From: an uncultured Verrucomicrobiota bacterium
Lineage (GTDB): Bacteria > Verrucomicrobiota > Kiritimatiellia > RFP12 > UBA1067
DNA: 6,895 bases
Assembly (NCBI GenBank): GCA_946631345.1
Contig: CAMPAA010000173.1
Span: 1 to 6,895 of the forward strand
Reading direction: 5' to 3'
Both the position numbers and the translations under genes were made by a program. Numbering within the stretch: position 1 is the first letter of the stretch; every line of letters starts with the position of its first letter. The notes beneath the pieces are model-generated. The model was not told the DNA's origin. It did not search any database and was given only the letters and a program-made list of their open reading frames with translations. Below, in pieces: positions 5,876-6,895 of this stretch.

Positions 5876-5907
5876 GGCGGCTCGCTGGGGACAGCTCGCC
5901 CTACCAT
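5876..5907 (-). repeat. Dispersed GC-rich hairpin repeat, copy C
   Basis: Starts two bases after the TAG of the secreted protein. Read on the minus strand it begins ATGGTAGGGCGAGC and ends GCGAGCCGCC. The + strand folds as GGC/GCC and GCTG/CAGC stems with a TC/TC internal mismatch and a GGGA loop. The position directly behind a stop suggests a role in 3'-end formation or mRNA stability, though it lacks a T-tract. Confidence 0.7.
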
Positions 5908-5925
5908 AATTGGCATGTTGCAGAT

Positions 5926-5956
5926 GGCGGCTCGGCCGGAGGCCTCGCCCCTCCAT
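5926..5956 (-). repeat. Dispersed GC-rich hairpin repeat, copy D
   Basis: On the minus strand it begins ATGGAGGGGCGAGG and ends CCGAGCCGCC, matching copy C at both ends. It folds as GGC/GCC plus GGCC/GGCC with the same TC/TC mismatch and a GGA loop. The loop-proximal bases differ from copy C but stay paired, so the fold is kept by compensating changes. Confidence 0.7.
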
Positions 5957-5958
5957 GT

Positions 5959-5984
5959 CGCGGGATCCCATCCGCGGTGCTTTT
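5959..5984 (+). terminator. Possible terminator of the three-gene run
   Basis: CGCGG (5959-5963) pairs with CCGCG (5972-5976), with flanking G-T wobbles, followed by GTGC and TTTT at 5981-5984. The stem is short and the T-run is only four bases, so it is weak alone, but it comes third in a series of hairpins after the stop codon. Confidence 0.3.
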
Positions 5985-6067
5985 GTGGGGCGCAAGTCGC
6001 TCGCCCTCGCGGCGATCCTCGCCGGCGTAGTCCTGATCTGCCTGCGGTCCTCGTAGCGCCGTAGGCG

Positions 6068-6739
6068 TCAATTGGTGTCTTCGCCGGCTTCGGCATGGTC
6101 CCAGGGCCTGCAGTCAACGCGACCCGTTGGGGTCAGGAAATAGGTGTCGGGATTTGGCTTCGGATTGCCGTGCGGGAAAATGCTGCGGCGAATAACCTCC
6201 GGCTCCGACTGCGCATGCACATATCCGCCCCTGGATGCAACCACCAATGTCCGCTTGGGGAACATGGAGAAGGCCTCGCCCATGCTCTCAGGACAGGTCA
6301 GCGCAATGGGGGCTTTCATGTCTTGTCCATGCAGAAGGTCAATAGGGTCGACGTTCGCCGTGAAAAGAACCGGGAAGTTGTCGTCGTCCGGCGGGTTTAC
6401 TGCTATACACCAGACATCCGGATACCGGCACTCGACTTGTCCGTTATGGTATTTCGCCCACAAAGCCTGGATGAACTGCGTCGAATTCGTGCAGCTGGCA
6501 GGGTCTATCCACTCCGCGCCAAGCCGTTTTGCCTCAGCGTTGTCCCACATCGCCCGGGTTAGGGTTCTTGGCATATCCCCCAAGCCGAACATGTACTTGA
6601 CGGTTTCGATCATGTTGCCGCAAGCTGCTCCTGCGCCAATCATGCCCAGAAGGGCGCCAATGACGGCAAGGCATCCGACGGCGCCCCAAAAGGCGCACGA
6701 TCTGCGAGTTTTTGCAGTTTTTGTTTTGTGCTGATCCAC
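6068..6739 (-). CDS. Membrane-anchored prepilin-like protein
   Basis: The 223-aa product has a short basic N-terminus (HKTKTAKTRR), one hydrophobic segment (about residues 15-39, rich in Gly/Ala) and a globular extracytoplasmic part. That part has the order TNSTQFIQALW, then DVWCIAVNPPDDDNFPVLFTANVDP, then TLVVASRGGYVHA. I associate this pattern with pseudopilin-like (type II secretion/type IV pilin-like) proteins that are abundant in Lentisphaerae and Kiritimatiellae. No prepilin peptidase motif (GFTLIE) is present, so it is not a normal substrate; it may be a relative kept in the membrane. Six Cys follow the anchor region. The start is GTG at 6739, the first possible start after an in-frame TAA twelve bases upstream; the only Shine-Dalgarno-like bases (AGGG) lie too close. 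It converges with the adhesin gene. The family call is from memory. Confidence 0.65.
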   Translation of the reverse strand: MDQHKTKTAKTRRSCAFWGAVGCLAVIGALLGMIGAGAACGNMIETVKYMFGLGDMPRTLTRAMWDNAEAKRLGAEWIDPASCTNSTQFIQALWAKYHNGQVECRYPDVWCIAVNPPDDDNFPVLFTANVDPIDLLHGQDMKAPIALTCPESMGEAFSMFPKRTLVVASRGGYVHAQSEPEVIRRSIFPHGNPKPNPDTYFLTPTGRVDCRPWDHAEAGEDTN

Positions 6740-6745
6740 GGCCCT

Positions 6746-6773
6746 ATGTTAGCAAACTCCGCGTGCATTTCAA
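6746..6773 (-). promoter_or_regulatory. Possible promoter of the prepilin-like gene
   Basis: On the minus strand TTGAAA (6773-6768) and TAACAT (6751-6746) are spaced 16 bp apart, a moderate sigma70 match. The start would fall at or just before the GTG codon, giving a near-leaderless mRNA, which fits the poor ribosome binding site. The alternative -35 TTGACA at 6800-6795 has no good -10 at 16-18 bp. Confidence 0.35.
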
Positions 6774-6794
6774 AGCCGAATCTCGCAGATGACA

Positions 6795-6831
6795 TGTCAA
6801 TGGGCCAAAGGACTGGAGTTTACCCATTTTT
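6795..6831 (-). repeat. Conserved promoter-upstream element, right copy
   Basis: The 21-bp block 6811-6831 is the exact reverse complement of 191-211. On the minus strand it is followed by ten bases (CTTTGGCCCA) and then TTGACA at 6800-6795, compared with nine bases and TTGACA in the left copy. It points toward the prepilin-like gene. Confidence 0.75.
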
Positions 6832-6895
6832 TGAAGGCAGAATGGGACTTCGCCCAATGTTTATGCGGGTGAGGTGGTTTCGGGAAGTGTATTTT
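6832..6895. other. Right edge, nothing supported
   Basis: A short TGGG/CCCA stem with a six-base loop lies at 6843-6856. Frames on both strands are open to the window edge, but none has a start or a ribosome binding site I trust. A gene may lie just outside. Confidence 0.3.

Noticed and set aside
6144..6734. 196-aa plus-strand frame opposite the prepilin-like gene
   Set aside because: The minus frame has a membrane anchor and family-like segments; the plus frame has none and no ribosome binding site.
191..6831. The inverted 21-bp pair as terminal repeats of a 6.6-kb mobile element
   Set aside because: No transposase, integrase or resolvase lies between them, the bases just outside the two ends show no target-site duplication, and each copy has a clear promoter-like context.
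6746..6895. Plus-strand frame from the ATG at 6746 to the window edge
   Set aside because: No ribosome binding site, and it reads through the promoter region and conserved element of the divergent gene.

Overview
The window looks like chromosomal accessory DNA from an uncultured gut- or rumen-type member of the Verrucomicrobiota/Kiritimatiellae/Lentisphaerae group. I infer this from three things: the domain mix of the large secreted protein (beta-helix, three InlB-type repeats, three chitobiase/hexosaminidase C-terminal-type domains and a 'WESYVIGADP ... RFFKVEVVLP' tail), short GC-rich hairpin repeats between genes, and a prepilin-like anchored protein. No rRNA, tRNA, CRISPR array, transposase or integrase was seen, and the lineage call is not proven by any marker gene.

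Layout. Positions 1-432 hold no convincing gene. They contain a conserved 21-bp block leading into a near-perfect sigma70 promoter (TTGACA, 18 bp, TATAAT), a hairpin-rich stretch, and a second, extended -10 promoter next to the first gene. Positions 433-1115 encode a PIN-domain (VapC-like) toxin and a small overlapping partner, the probable antitoxin. Positions 1116-1587 are a 470-bp non-coding stretch with very GC-rich hairpins, two copies of a dispersed repeat, and two larger hairpins. Positions 1588-5873 are a tight run of three genes on the + strand: an unrecognised 162-aa protein, a 169-aa P-loop NTPase-like protein, and a 1084-aa secreted modular protein. Two more copies of the hairpin repeat, in the opposite orientation, follow directly. 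Positions 6068-6739 encode, on the minus strand, a membrane-anchored prepilin-like protein. Its upstream region carries the second copy of the 21-bp block, also ending in TTGACA.

How it may work together. The toxin pair is probably self-contained. The three-gene run is probably one transcript: each gene has its own Shine-Dalgarno and gaps are 14 and 18 nt. Its two small genes and the first half of the secreted protein are visibly more AT-rich than the second half of that protein and the flanks, so the run looks like a mosaic. What the small pair does is unknown; proximity suggests, but does not show, a link to the surface protein.

The most unusual signals are the shared promoter-proximal element in front of two unrelated, convergent transcription units, and the uncharacterised two-gene module joined to a mosaic adhesin.
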